NCBI GenBank assembly: GCA_907164885.2
Contig: OU015495.1
Span: 101,090,659-101,154,658, forward strand
Length of the DNA: 64,000 nucleotides
Source: Dolomedes plantarius
Lineage: Eukaryota; Arthropoda; Arachnida; Araneae; Dolomedidae
Direction of reading: 5' to 3'
Numbering within the stretch: position 1 is the first letter of the stretch; every line of letters begins with the position of its first letter. The position numbers were made by a program, and so were the translations under genes. Of the stretch, positions 33,564 to 47,890 are shown in pieces. Below the pieces are notes generated by a model, which searched no databases, had not been told where the DNA came from, and saw only the letters and a program-made list of their open reading frames with translations.

Positions 33564-34824
33564 TTCACGATTCCCATAAACATTCAGATTTTCGCTCCGC
33601 GAATCATTCGTTTTTCTGCAAAACTTGGCAATGTGGTTTCACCCTCCACAAGCAAAACATACTCTGTCTTCCCGTATCGAAGAACTAAATACTTTATGAG
33701 ATGCAGTTTCTTTTTTATTTATTTTACTGCTGCTGACGTTCGTGTTTTTGTTCTCAAGCTTGGTCGAATCGAACCTATTCGTATTACGATTACTCATCCT
33801 GTAATTGGAATGCGGGTAGTATTTAAAATCATCACGATAGTTAGTAAACTTCGTATTTCTGCTTTCGCTGATAGTTTTAATTTCTAATCGAACGTTTTCA
33901 TAATCGACCAGCATTTGGGCTAAGTCATTCGCTTTAACAAACTTTGGCCAAGAATCAAGGAAATGTTCACGCATCGTATTTGGGACTCGCTTTTTTTAAT
34001 TGATCCGTAATCATAAGTTCTTTTAGCGACTCAAAGTCATTTATAGTTAATCCTGTTAACCACTCATTAAAATAGGTGCGTAATTCGAAAACAAAATCAG
34101 TCCACGTGCCGTATACATCTTTAACACGGTTGACAAATTTTTGTCTAAAACTTTCGGGGCTAAGTTTATATCTCTTTAACAATAAATTCTTCACAAATTT
34201 ATATTCATTAGTTTCCTGTTCTGATTCTCTCGCAATTAGCTGAGTAATTTCAAGAGGCAATAGTCCTAATAAATGTGTTACATAGTCACTCTTCATAAGT
34301 CCTACTCGTTTAGCTTGCCTTTCAAATAATACCAAAAATGAAGCTATATCTCCGTCTTTTAAGTCAAATTTCTGCATTAAATTCCTTACATCTATAGAGT
34401 TTTTCTTTACTTCTGGTACGCTAACATTACTTTCAGGCTGAGAAATAATCTTATTCAGATTCTGGATTTTTAATTTTTCCAATTCAAAAGCATGTTGTTG
34501 TTCAATTTTATGTAATTCCTGTTCATCTATCTTATTCTGATTTTCAATTTTTAGTTTCTCTAATTGCAAAGTTCGTTCAAATTCAAATTTTTGTGTTTCC
34601 TGTTTCACTCTTTCGTCAACTAATCCTGCTAACACTTCTCTAACAAACGGTTCATCATAGTTTTTACTTTTGCTTATAATATCCTTCAAAATAACTGTCG
34701 TACTATTGGCAGGGACAGACTTGCCCAATTGAAACGCTAACTGAGTAAGATCACACTTTTTATATCTACCTAAGTACGCCATTTTTGAGTAAAACAGAAA
34801 TTCAAGACTACCTTGTTCGTTCAC
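33564..34824 (-). pseudogene. Gypsy A gag (coiled coil, capsid, zinc knuckle)
   Basis: The likely start is the ATG at 34782 (MAYLGRYKKCDLTQLAFQLG), rather than 34824. A Glu/Lys/Gln-rich coiled coil with repeated LEKLKI heptads follows, then a capsid-like region (DIASFLVLFERQAKRVGL, LLGLLPLEI, RQKFVNRVKDVYGTWTDF). A frameshift at an A7 run near 34000 moves to a second frame with MREHFLDSWP. The zinc knuckle CFACGG, NHIAKFC is cut by a TGA at about 33640. Gag forms the particle that packages the RNA. Confidence 0.85.
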
Positions 34825-34862
34825 GTTGTCAGGGAGTTCCTTTCAATCGCACTTCTGATACT

Positions 34863-35120
34863 TGTCAGCTCTTCTTTTGCTAACAAGGCAAGCTTCTGGT
34901 TACTGGAGAGCGGAATATCAACAAGGCGTTATACTTTCTTAAAACAATAACAAAAGTTTTATTTGAAACATATAGAACACTTAGCGGCTCGCCGTCATAC
35001 GTGCGACGCCATCCATTACACATCTCTCCCCTGGCTTACAGTATTGCAGTGCACATGCGTTAACATTCTTTTTGCGGTCTGTCACATGCTGCCATCTATT
35101 GACGTAGAAAATTGCTTACA
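34863..35120 (-). repeat. 5' LTR of Gypsy element A
   Basis: 258 bp, TGTAAGCAATTTTC to GCTGACA on minus. The gag ATG lies 80 bp downstream, so the leader is short. Confidence 0.95.
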
Positions 35121-35146
35121 ATATATATATATATATACACACACAG

Positions 35147-35236
<90 letters not shown>
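35121..35236. repeat. (AT)n(AC)n(AT)n compound microsatellite
   Basis: AT units, then about 13 AC/AG units (35139-35165), then about 35 AT units. Together with 29423-29488 it is probably the single array into which Gypsy A inserted. Confidence 0.9.
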
Positions 35237-35238
<2 letters not shown>

Positions 35239-35758
35239 CGTGCCCAATACTCGTACTCCCTCTGAAACTGTTCCCATAATAATTACTCTAAATCTATGCA
35301 GTTAATGAACGTAGGCTGTGGAATTAAATACAATTAAAATACATCTAAATACTTTGTTTCAAATACTATTAATTAACCAGATTCAATCCAAGCCAAGTTT
35401 AAATTTCTCAACCTCGCGACGCGCAAACCGCACAATCCGAAATCTGAAAACGCTCTGTTTAAACCCATTGTTTCATTTAGGTGTTCATGGAAAGTTCCAG
35501 CAGTTACCAACTGAATTACGTAATAATTTCACTCCGCGCAAAACCCGTATTTGCTCTAAAAATAAATTAGTTCGCTCGAACATTCATTCGCGCGAGTCAA
35601 GGTTACATTTCAAAACGGGGATTCCCATAATTTCACCCATAGCGCGTCCTATGCTGTATGAAACTAGTGGCGTTTCGCGCCACGAAAATAATCTATCCTG
35701 AAGCCCCCTTTAAATTTTAACTTAATTATTTTTCCCCTTAATTAATTCTTGACTGACA
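35237..35758. other. unassigned spacer
   Basis: A 127-codon frame at 35318-35701 has no motif and an atypical composition. I do not call it a gene. Confidence 0.3.
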
Positions 35759-35759
35759 C

Positions 35760-35760
35760 G

Positions 35761-35834
<74 letters not shown>

Positions 35835-35835
35835 A
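35760..35835. repeat. (CA)n(TA)n microsatellite
   Basis: About 27 CA units followed by about 11 TA units. Confidence 0.95.
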
Positions 35836-36019
35836 TCATTCTTGGGCCAGTATACTTCGGATACATGCTATCCCACTCCGTAAGGAAAAGGTTAATTAGC
35901 ACTGCAATTCTAGTATTTGTTATTTATTGTACACTGGTAAAATATTTGGTAAAATTCAAGTTTAGTTTTTTTAACATATTTTCTTTTAACATTCCAGCTT
36001 TTAACATATTATTCATTAA

Positions 36020-36422
36020 GGCTGCTGTGTACTAACCCTATTGGATTCGCTCACCTCAATGTTAACATATGGAGAATATTTGTCTGATATTTACAGCTAC
36101 ATAAATGCCGATAATCCATTCAAAAATGGTTATTTTCTGATAGCCCAAAATTTTCTGCGCCTTGCAACAGGATTCATTTTATAAATTTCGTCCACCAAAG
36201 GAAGTTATGAGTTTTTAAAACACATTGTATCAAATATTTTCCTCGAATAATTCAAATTTTAAAATATTATTTGCCCCAAGGTGTAAAATTTCTATCTTTA
36301 TTACGGAGTACAAGTTTTCCAAAATAAAAATCTTTCAATCCAAGTTGGCAATCCTTGGACACATTTTCTCCATAGGTGAACATTGAGGTGAGTGAATCCA
36401 ATAGGGATAGTACACAGCAGCT
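36020..36422. mobile_element. MITE with ~60-bp TIRs and TTAA target, piggyBac-like
   Basis: TTAA lies on both sides (36016-36019, 36423-36426). The left end GGCTGCTGTGTACTAACCC and the inverse of the right end AGCTGCTGTGTACTATCCC are near identical, and the similarity runs about 60 bp to TATGGAGAA. No coding sequence. TTAA targeting is typical of piggyBac. Confidence 0.8.
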
Positions 36423-36513
36423 TTAAGAGTGCTCCGCTTTGGTCCCTCTTTTGACAATATCACGAGATAAAAGGGATAAAGGAGAGAATGGGGCAATGAA
36501 ATAGCACGAGAAA

Positions 36514-36930
36514 AAATGGATAAAAGCGAGAATGTGGTATGTTTTTCTTACTCAAGGTTAATATAATACAATATAACACCTCTCCTCAAACAGTTTTTAC
36601 CTGTTGGTTATGACTAAGATAATCTATTGTGCGCAGACAATAAAATTTCGCCCAGATCATATGCTTGAAAAATTATCACTAACTAGTAATTTTTTTCAGG
36701 AAATTTTTCGCGCTACATATATTTTATTAAAATATTTCAAACGTGATGACGACATTTAAAGAGAGCACTTGATAGTATACTACATTTATAATTCCACGTC
36801 AAAATCTTTTCTTCAGAATCTTTGCGATCAGATAAAAAGTCAAACAACCTAGCAATTTTACTGTAAAAAGTTTGTAGCAATATTGTATACATTTTATTCT
36901 GAAAATTGGTTTCAAGGTGAGGAATATAAA
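36514..36930 (+). repeat. interspersed repeat family Y, copy 1
   Basis: This matches 46457-46883 from ATGGATAAAAGCGAGAATG to TTTCAAGGT(G/A)AGGAA, with few differences over about 415 bp. No coding potential or termini recognised. Confidence 0.75.
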
Positions 36931-38217
36931 ACAAGTCTGAATACAAATTTTTCTTCTAAAATATTTCCATTTTAATTCTTGCCTTTAGGGTTCGATGAAG
37001 CCGTACGCAGATAGTAATAAGTTTTTTAATTAGAGCCGAGCATCACTTAACAGAGTTTGCGATTCATGGTAGTCCAGCTGGCACTTTAAAGTGGAAAATT
37101 TACTCCTTAAGTTGCTTATTTTTAGGTATAAAATAGAAAATACAGTAAAGCTTGAAAATCTGATTAAGTATGCTTTTGAAAGAATAAATTTTGCGAAATT
37201 ATCATGTAAATTAAGAAAAAAAACCCTTTCCCTTTGATCACTCGATCTTAATATATTAAATTCGTCTAGTTTTGTTGCTTCATTCACATTTGAAGGATCA
37301 GAAAATATCGTATGATCCAAACTGAAACATGATTTTATTTAAATAATCTGAAATTTCCCCCTACTTGCTTTAAAATAATAGTTCACCATTTTTATGGATT
37401 TATTAAAGTTTCATTAAAATATTTTAGATTTGAAATATTATATGCCATGGATTTATATAGATATTAAAAGGACTTATATCCTTTTAAGAAAGAACTGTCA
37501 ATTTGCTAATGGGTAATTTCAAACATGAAATTTCGATTTTCCTCGCTATTTTTCTGTTTGTTGTGACAGGTGTATGAAATTACAATCAGTTTTACTGGTA
37601 AAAAAAAAGAAGAGCCGAATGTTTTTTTCTTTTTTATGTCCTAAATAGTACGAAAATGAATAGGATTTATTTCAACATTATTTCCGATGTATAAATTGTA
37701 ATTTATTTTCATAAATACTAGTAATATTTTGATCAATAGCGTAGGTTTAAAAAAAATCCTCAAGCGTTTTGAAATAGGCTTGAAGCAGGGTTGTAATATC
37801 TTTTATTTGTTCATTCAGGAATGTATTTGTATAATTAATTCTTTGTATAAGAACAAAAATGGGTACCTTTCTTTTGGAACATGTTTTTAATCAAAGCGTA
37901 TATATATTATTTATAAGATCAAAGCGTATATATATTATTTATAAGATCAAACCGTCGATATCTTAGCTCGACAGCCTTATCGTTTTTAATCACATCACAA
38001 AAAAAAAATCCCATTTCACAGAGATATTTATGTTATATGAGTAAACCTCCCACAAACATTTCAGTCACCCACTAGTTATTGGTAATAAAGAATTAAAGCT
38101 GTTTTTCTTATTGAATTGAAGTAAATTTTTCTGCAAGTGATGACTTTTTCTTTAAAAAGTTTTGCACATCCTTGTTATTTAGATTTTAAATATCGTATTT
38201 ATTATTCCTAATTATTT
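36931..38217. other. unassigned spacer
   Basis: AT-rich. A 33-bp direct duplication (ATCAAAGCGTATATATATTA..) lies at 37891-37950. A 96-codon minus frame (37030-37320) has no motif. Confidence 0.35.
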
Positions 38218-38650
38218 TTTACCATGTTTTTATTAACTTGCTTTCTTGTTTGTGTGTTTGTGTGTGTGTTTGTCAAGTACAAATCTTGCAATCGATTTTT
38301 AACTAACTTCCCGACTAGCTAGACATTTGAAACTTTTAGAATAGATCAGAAGATGATGAAAATGAATTATTTTAATAATTTTAGCCATCTTTAAGCAGAA
38401 TTAAATTAATTTTCAGTTATTTTCAATTAATTTTGTTTTGTAGACTGGTGCAGCCATCTATCGTCCGGAACGGGAACGAAACGTTAAATGCAAGTTAACT
38501 TCCAATTAACTTCATTTTCTTTCAAGTTAATGGAATAATTCGTAAAAATTTTTTTTAAAGTATTTATTAATACATAGAATTGTCAAGTTTCTATGATTCA
38601 ACAGAAAAATTTAAAAACATGGTATATAAAAAGTCATTTTATCTTGTAAT
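38218..38650 (+). repeat. interspersed repeat family X, copy 3
   Basis: Direct match to 20405-20825, including ACCATGTTTTTATTAAC at the start and AAAAACATGGTATATAA at the end. Confidence 0.7.
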
Positions 38651-39284
38651 TTTTGGAAGTGAATTCTATGATTTTAGTAAAATATGCATTTGGTTGCTAC
38701 AAATTTAGTTGATTTGTATCTTTCGAAAACATTCAAAGAATTTCCTTTCTTTTTCCTCTGCTTGAGATAACACAGAGCCACATTACTGAGTACGAGTAAA
38801 TTGCGCCTTTTCTAGGAATAAAAACGTTTGTAAGTAAAAAAAAATATTACTCTTATCACTCAACAAATAAAAGCAGTGCATTTTGTAAGGTACCCGTCAT
38901 TTGTTATAATACAATCGCACTAACGGACATTATAAAAAATATGATTAAAAATTGAGAAATGAAGTTTTGTATGAGCTTTATTTGCAAGAAATTAGCTTAG
39001 AAAAGAAGAGCTCTATTTGTTAGAAATTACAAAATCTGTAATTTTGGTGTACGGAACAAGGGTGTCTTATTGCCTCGAATTTTGCTGAGCCAAGCAACTT
39101 CAAATGTTTCGGCAGTACTACTGGGAAAGTGCGATTAGACCGCCCCTCTCGCAAAGACCAGCAGAGTTTACTCGTTCTTTAGAGATCTTGGACAGTGAAA
39201 TCTTTGGTAATCCTATCTCTTTTCTGGTTTCTCGCTTGGTAAAGGTGTGCTTCGACTTTCATTAAGATCTTTTCTTTTATGATA
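38651..39284. other. unassigned spacer
   Basis: No gene or repeat recognised. Confidence 0.3.
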
Positions 39285-41793
<2,509 letters not shown>

Positions 41794-42149
41794 AGACAGA
41801 TAAAAATCGTGTTCTTTTTTATAATTTTCTGAAGACGGACCGGGATCTGTCATACATGTAACGAAATATCGGAGGAGGAAAATACGAGGGTTGTAAATAA
41901 ATTATAGGCATTGTAACCCAGAAAGTCGTAGAATATTGGGCATGTGCAAACAGGATATCGGAGGAGTGACGTGGAGCTGTTGTCGACGTGTCGAGTACAT
42001 AAAACCGTCGATCCAGTCGAAGGGGTAGTTGCTGCGTGACGTTGAAGTGGAAGTGTGGTTTTTACCACTCTAAATCATGTTTACAAAAAGTGACCAGCGG
42101 TCGGGGATTAAAATCGAGTTTGGCCGTGGCTACAGCACCATGTGCGCCC

Positions 42150-42290
42150 GGCTATAAGGCGCAAACGTCCACGTTTATTGCGGGACAATCTCCCTATCGT
42201 GTTGCATGACAATGCTCGTTGTCATGTTGCACGAGCTGTAAATGATCTTTTGCGACGGTGGTCTTGGAAGTTGTGGCATTAAATTTATGT
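42150..42290 (+). pseudogene. mariner transposase fragment (second Asp block)
   Basis: The + strand encodes KRPRLLRDNLPIVLHDNARC followed by HVARAVNDLLRRWSW, the block around the second catalytic Asp of mariner (SETMAR-like) transposases. It stops abruptly at TGGCATTAA. Its natural continuation appears 800 bp further on at 43085. Confidence 0.75.
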
Positions 42291-43084
42291 CTATTGTGGC
42301 ACTAAAATGTCATTGGAAGAAAGGAACTCCATATCTTAATATCTAACGGATACACATATAACATGGCCAGTGCTGGTCATTCTAAAAAAAAACATAAAGG
42401 GTGATAGACACGAGTATATGAAGTACTTCGGATTTATTTTTAAATTTAAGTTAGTTAGAGGAGGCTTAAGGCCAGTGGCTTATTGCCATTTACAAATAGA
42501 GGTACATGGTCGAGCATGGTCTCCAGTCAGCAAGGATCAGGCGGGCGAGATGGCGTCCAGTAGCGGCATTGGAATCGCTTCTTCCAGGGCGTCGGAAACA
42601 GGAGTAGTAATGACTGCATGGTCCTACCGCAAGGCTCCCGAGAGATCCCTCTGTCTGTTTTTCTTCAACCTTTGCCCCGTGCTGGGACGGTCACGTGACT
42701 TCTTGATTCAGACACCATCTGGAGCATATCACGCCAATTCCAGCGCCAAGGCTCACGGCTAGTTCTGTGGACAAAGATTATTGATGTGTCTGCGAGTAAA
42801 AAAAAGGGATCAAAGGAGAATGTTATCGCCAATCGTTAGGCAACCCCTTTCAAGGGATTAACATTGGTATTTTCTGTTTCCGTTGATAAGCGATGAAAGC
42901 AGAAACGTGACTAAAAGGGTGCACATTTTTTGAGAAAGAAGTAATTGTCTGTGGGACTATATACCCCTATAAAATTATTGAGGGAACAGATCCCTAATGC
43001 GTTTAAGTATTCGAATGGCAAAGCAGGCTTTACTAGTAATATTGTAGCAAAAGTTAATAAGCGTTTCAAAACGTTACGACAGGA
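42291..43084. other. insertion within the mariner relic
   Basis: About 800 bp separate the two mariner blocks. A 130-codon + frame (42370-42762) lies here without recognisable motifs. I see no clear termini, so its nature is open. Confidence 0.35.
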
Positions 43085-43175
43085 GTTGTTGGAACACACT
43101 CCGTACTCCTCTGACACAACATCTCTCCTATGTTTAAAGAACCCCTTAGAGACATCCGATTTCAGGGGATATTAA
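43085..43175 (+). pseudogene. mariner transposase fragment (C-terminal block)
   Basis: One frame gives LLEHTPYSSDTTS and the next gives MFKEPLRDIRFQG. Together they match the mariner HPPYSPD..FP-K-KEPLRG-RF block, with damage around the third catalytic position. This is the likely continuation of 42150-42290. Confidence 0.55.
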
Positions 43176-43179
43176 AATC

Positions 43180-44340
43180 GTGGCTGTATTTTATTAAAGC
43201 GGTACTGCCTGAATAAGATAAGGCTCCAAATTTCTCTTCAGGTTGGGTTAACAACAGATTAGTGGTGTATGAATTTCAAAGGAAAGAAACTGCTGTAAAA
43301 AAATGAAAAGAGTCAATAGAGTCAATAGAACAATAGAGAACAAATCTTGCAAGTGAAAAGAGAATTCTCTTAGTACAAAAGACTCTCCACCTTCCAATCT
43401 CCAAGAATACAAACTTACAAGGAACTCACTTCTTCAGTTTTTGAGGTAAATAAACCACTCCTTTGACCTCTGGATAGTCAGTAAAGTTGATTTCTTACTT
43501 CTGTGCCAGTCAAGATGGTTTCTTGCTTCTACGCCACCCTGCATTAGGGTTAGGCGACCTTCGAATGAAGTTTTAAATTCAAGTTCATCTCCGCGCACGC
43601 CCGCTTTCTTTATACGGCGAAGTAATGTGCTAGCAAAACATGCATTATAGATCTAGCTAACTGACTTTATTTACATCTTATGTACATTTTATAACGAATA
43701 CAAAATATTACAGGCGAGCTTCTTTAAACGCCATCTTCCTAGTCACCAATCCGTTCTTCTTCCCAGGGTTCCTCACTAGAGGGCGTGAAGACGCAACCTT
43801 TACACAGTCAAAAGAAAACAATCAAGAGAAATTTAGTTCTCGGAGAAGGAAAATTTAATAGGAGAATTTAGATTTAAGAAAATTTAGTAGAGAAATTTAG
43901 TTCTCGGAGAAGAGAGAATGAAAATTTTATGTTAGTTATTCAGAGTTAAAATCAACATTATTCCGATGAAAAAAATTATGATTAAAATCAACATTATTTC
44001 ATTATATGGCATATAACGTTGTATGATATATAAATATATGGTTGCTTATCTGTAATTAGAAACATAATAGGAGAGAAATTCCCCATGGCTTAACCATTGA
44101 CATTAAAGATCTGCGATACCCACTGATGCCCCTCCTTAGCATTGGGTCGACTATAAGGAACATGAGTGCTGCAACTTCATCGTAGCATTTTCAAAAGGAT
44201 GGATTTATTGAACTTTGAACCGACTGGCCTACTTACTGAACTAAGTATCAAGTAAAATAGCAGTTAATCACCAAAAATAATTATTTTGAGCTTTATCTCT
44301 TCAGTTTCTTGGATTCAGATTACTCTCAAGACAGTGAGCA
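43180..44340. other. unassigned spacer
   Basis: No gene recognised. A repeated TTTAGTTCTCGGAGAAG (about 43830 and 43905) suggests a small local duplication. Confidence 0.3.
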
Positions 44341-44430
44341 TAAGACTGTTCTTATATATATATATATATATATAACATATAAAACCCCAAAACCCTTTCA
44401 AAATTCTAAATTTTTCTAAATTTCCTTGGG

Positions 44431-44927
44431 TGTAATTTAATTACGCATTTCGATTCCAAGAACGAAGAAATTGACTTTCAGGCATCTTTTATATAACCCT
44501 TGTAAACTCCTATACAGCCCCTGTTGTTTTCTATTTTGTCAGAACCCAGATATCAGGGTGCTATCCAATGGGTGCAAGACTTTGAGCGTCACGTGACCAC
44601 ACCTCTATTAGATTATAAATAGACGCGCTTCAATGTACTTGCGGCTTTTTTGGGATTTGCCACACTATGATGTAGCAGTTGAGAGAAATAAAGTTGTGTC
44701 GAGAGTTACGGTGTGTTTTTGTGTGTCCAGGGATTGAGGGGCCAGTGAGAGTGTTTTACAAAGGTCTTCGAGATGCCAAAAGCGACAGCAAACTTCACCG
44801 GCCAACGACATTGTTATGCACGGGAACTGAATTTGCTTGACTATGATGTCGAACTTAAACTGTTGTGACACACTGCCGGGTGGAAAAATTACCGATTCTC
44901 CTTCATCCCTCACCGCCGTGCTGTTAC

Positions 44928-44931
<4 letters not shown>
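44431..44931 (+). repeat. possible solo LTR
   Basis: The segment has a TATA-like TTATAAATAGACGCGC (about 44612), AATAAAG (about 44686) and GTGTGTTTTTGTGTGTCC after it, and ends GTGCTGTTACA against a (TA)n tract. The layout is that of a Gypsy LTR. The left end is a guess and no partner was seen. Confidence 0.35.

Positions 44932-45015
<84 letters not shown>
44932..45015. repeat. (TA)n array
   Basis: About 40 TA units with one TTA interruption, directly abutting the Tc1-like element at 45016. Confidence 0.95.
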
Positions 45016-45018
<3 letters not shown>

Positions 45019-46424
45019 TGCTGGCCACCCAAATTGCAACACCAAGAAAGACAACAGATATCACAACAAAATTTATTTTGTAGATAACATGTTGACGAAG
45101 TATCAAATGATTAAATTTATGGACTTCTGTGAAGTGTGGTTCCTGCCAAAATCAGTAGCCAGAGTAGCCGCCATTGTTGGAGATCACCGCTGCCACACGC
45201 CTCGGCATTGATTCAAAGATACTTTGGATGAGTTCTTGGGGTACAACAGACCAAGCAGCTTCCACACGTTGCCAAAGTTGATCTGCTGTGGCAGCTGGGG
45301 ATGGAATCTGGGTCAATCATAGAGCAACCATGGACCACATGTTTTCTAACGGCGAAAGATCCGGAGAGCGAGGCTGCCATGGAAGCAATTCAATCTGGCG
45401 ATTGACGAAGAACCGTTGGACAATGCGTGCCACGTGTGGTCGCGCATTATCCTCTTGAAATATGGCTGTGGGCAAGCCCTGAAGGTAAGGATGGACAACT
45501 GGCTCCAACACCTCGGAGATGTAGCGCTGGTTGTTTAAAGTACCGGCAATGCGTACTAGAGGTGTGCGAGAGTGATATCCAATACCGCCCCATACCATAT
45601 TACCCGGTGCAGGACCAGTGTGGCGGTGCAGAACGCAGCTGTTCAGCATCCTCTCTTCACGGTGTCTCCAGACTCGAATACGACCATCGTGGTGTTGCAG
45701 ACAGAAGCGTGACTCGTCAGTAAAGACAATTTCATTCCATTCTGCCGTCCACATCCTTCTGTCATCGCACCATTGACGGCGGAGACGTCTGTGGTTCTGC
45801 GTCAAGGGTAGACAAAGCAATGGACGTCTTGCGGACAGACCACTCTGCTGTAAACGGTGTCGAATGGTACGCGCAGACACTGGACGATGCGTTACAGACT
45901 GCATGTGCTGTGCTATGGTTCGTGATGTGACTGAGCGATCCGTCACTGCCATGCGCACAATTTGCCTGTCATCATGTGAAGTGGTGCGCTGAGGTGGATG
46001 CGATCGAACACGCCGGTCCGTCGTACCCTCCTGCATCCAACGATCACATATCCGCATTACAGTTGTTTGGTTTCGTCCAACAGGACTACCGATTTCCCTG
46101 AAAGATAATCCACAATCTCGGTAGGCCACTATCCTTCCTTTGTCGAACTCGGATACTTGATCAAAAGATGATCGCTGTTTTCGACGAGACATAATTGATC
46201 GTTTTTTTGAAAAAACCACAAGAAAAACACAATTGCCGAACTTGAAATCGTCGAAATCTCCAAGCCTTAAATAGCGCTTTGAAGTGGCGCCACAGGCGCG
46301 CGTGATGTGCGTCTGCGCTGAAATTCTAATCATTTGCATATCTCACCTCCGATAATGCATATTGTAAATTTCATGTTATTTGCATGTTTCCTTCAGGGTG
46401 TTGCATTTACAGTGGCCAGCAGTG
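45016..46424 (-). mobile_element. Tc1-like DD34E transposon in a TA array
   Basis: The 1409-bp element has inverted termini starting CACTGCTGGCCAC and TGCAACACC. TA precedes it (45014-45015, last unit of the microsatellite) and follows it (46425-46426). A single transposase lies on minus. Confidence 0.95.
45152..46192 (-). pseudogene. Tc1-like transposase (DD34E), single nonsense codon
   Basis: The ATG at 46192 opens MSRRKQRSSFDQVSEFDKGR; an in-frame extension upstream to 46339 lies outside the conserved protein. HTH blocks (FREIGSPVGRNQTTVMRICD), Asp159 in FTDESRF, Asp248 in FQEDNARPH and Glu283 in SPDLSPLENMW give a spacing of 34. A TGA at about 45317, after WSMVAL, is the only break. The frame then continues with the C-terminal SMPRRVAAVISNNGG to the TGA at 45152. 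The catalytic core is intact and the lesion looks like CGA to TGA. Confidence 0.9.
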
Positions 46425-46456
46425 TATTCTGCGTTCATTTTTTGTATTTAAATCTA

Positions 46457-46883
46457 AAATATGGATAAAAGCGAGAATGTGGTATGTTTTTCTTACTCAA
46501 GGTTAATATATTACAATATAACACCTCTTCACGAACAATTTTAGGATTTTACATGTTGGTTATGACCAAGAACCTATTGTACACAGACAATGAAATTTTT
46601 CTCAGATCATATGCTTGAAAAATTATCATTAACTAGTAATTTTTTTGAGGAAGTTTTTTGTGTTACATATGTTTTGTTAAAATATTTCAAACGTGATGAC
46701 GACATTTAATGAGAGCACGTGAGAGGATACTACATTTATTATTCCACATCAAAATCTTTTCGTGAGAATCTTTGCTATCAGATAAAATGTCAAACAACCT
46801 AACAATTTTACTGTAAAAAGTCTGTAGCAATATTGTATACATTTTCTTCTGAAATTCGTTTCAAGGTAAGGAAAATAAAACAA
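46457..46883 (+). repeat. interspersed repeat family Y, copy 2
   Basis: Direct copy of 36514-36930. It begins ATGGATAAAAGCGAGAATG shortly after the right end of the Tc1 element. Confidence 0.75.
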
Positions 46884-47890
46884 ATAAATGTCGCAGCTAT
46901 TATTCATTAAAGAGAGCGGAATCATGGTTTAACAGCACTGGATAATTTATAAAGATGTTTGTTTTACGTATTGAATTCGAAAGTTAGATTCCAGTATGCG
47001 AGTTTAGAAATAATGGCACAAGTTTGACTACTTACCAAACAAGAATTACGAGTGAGAAATCTTTTTAAAAAATCAAAAGACTATGCATTGTTGAAAAGTT
47101 AAACGAAAAATGCTAACTGCTGTGGAGAAATTCCTAAACAGCTTCTTAATGACAACTCAGCTTGAAAGAATAAGGTGCTTTGTAAGGGTTTTATTGAGAG
47201 AAAAGGCGCAAAATTTTCAGCCTAAAGAAGTTAACCTCGAGCAAAGTAAAAATCTGCTCTTCTAAATATAGAAGCTCCACAAACAATAGTGAAGGAAACA
47301 AAAGAATGACAAACACGAAATAAAAAGTTCTTGGAAAAAACAGATTTTGTTTAAAGCTCAAAGTTGCTTTACTTTAAGGCTTTTCTCTGCTCGATTTCTT
47401 AGAAACATGTTGAGGGAACACCTTTTCATTAAGTTTAAAAGAATATCTCAAAGGAGTTCTCTTCAAATCTAAAATTTCTGTATATACATCCTAGTTATTT
47501 AATTCCTATTTAGAAGAAAATGTGTATTTTTTATGGGGATTCTATCATATTGATATTGGTTTACGTATCATTTAACTGATTAATGTGTGTAAAATAGTTA
47601 ATTTTATCAGTTTAAATTGAAATAGTATTTAAGCTCTGAGTACAATTATGCATAAGCATTTCAAACAAAGAGGATAACATTTTTCTAGGTCCGGTTTCTG
47701 AACCAGTTATTTATTAATTTTAAAACTTTATGCTAGTAGCATTACTAAGAAACTTTTTTTACTTCAAATTGAGCAGCACGCACATCCCCACCCACACCCC
47801 CTCACTATAATACAAAGAATCAAATGGTTTGAAATATTTTTACAATTAAGGAAATGAATTTGCAAAACTATGATAAAATTATGCTTACTT
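46884..47890. other. unassigned spacer
   Basis: No gene recognised; AT-rich. Confidence 0.3.

Larger units (their letters stand above)
29489..35120 (-). mobile_element. Gypsy element A, full length, canonical domain order
   Basis: Two 258-bp LTRs enclose gag, protease, reverse transcriptase, RNase H and integrase in the usual Ty3/gypsy order on minus. The primer-site candidate after the 5' LTR (AGTATCAGAAGTGCGATTG) resembles the tRNA-Leu type. The element sits inside an (AT)n array, which hides the TSD. One frameshift at an A7 run and six in-frame stop codons interrupt the polyprotein. Confidence 0.95.

Noticed and set aside
35318..35701. 127-codon + frame
   Set aside because: No recognisable domain; likely chance in a less AT-rich patch.
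35760..35835. CRISPR-like regular repeat
   Set aside because: Simple CA/TA dinucleotide repeat without spacers. No CRISPR array is present in the window.
42370..42762. 130-codon + frame
   Set aside because: No motif, biased composition and position within a split mariner relic. Not supported as a gene.
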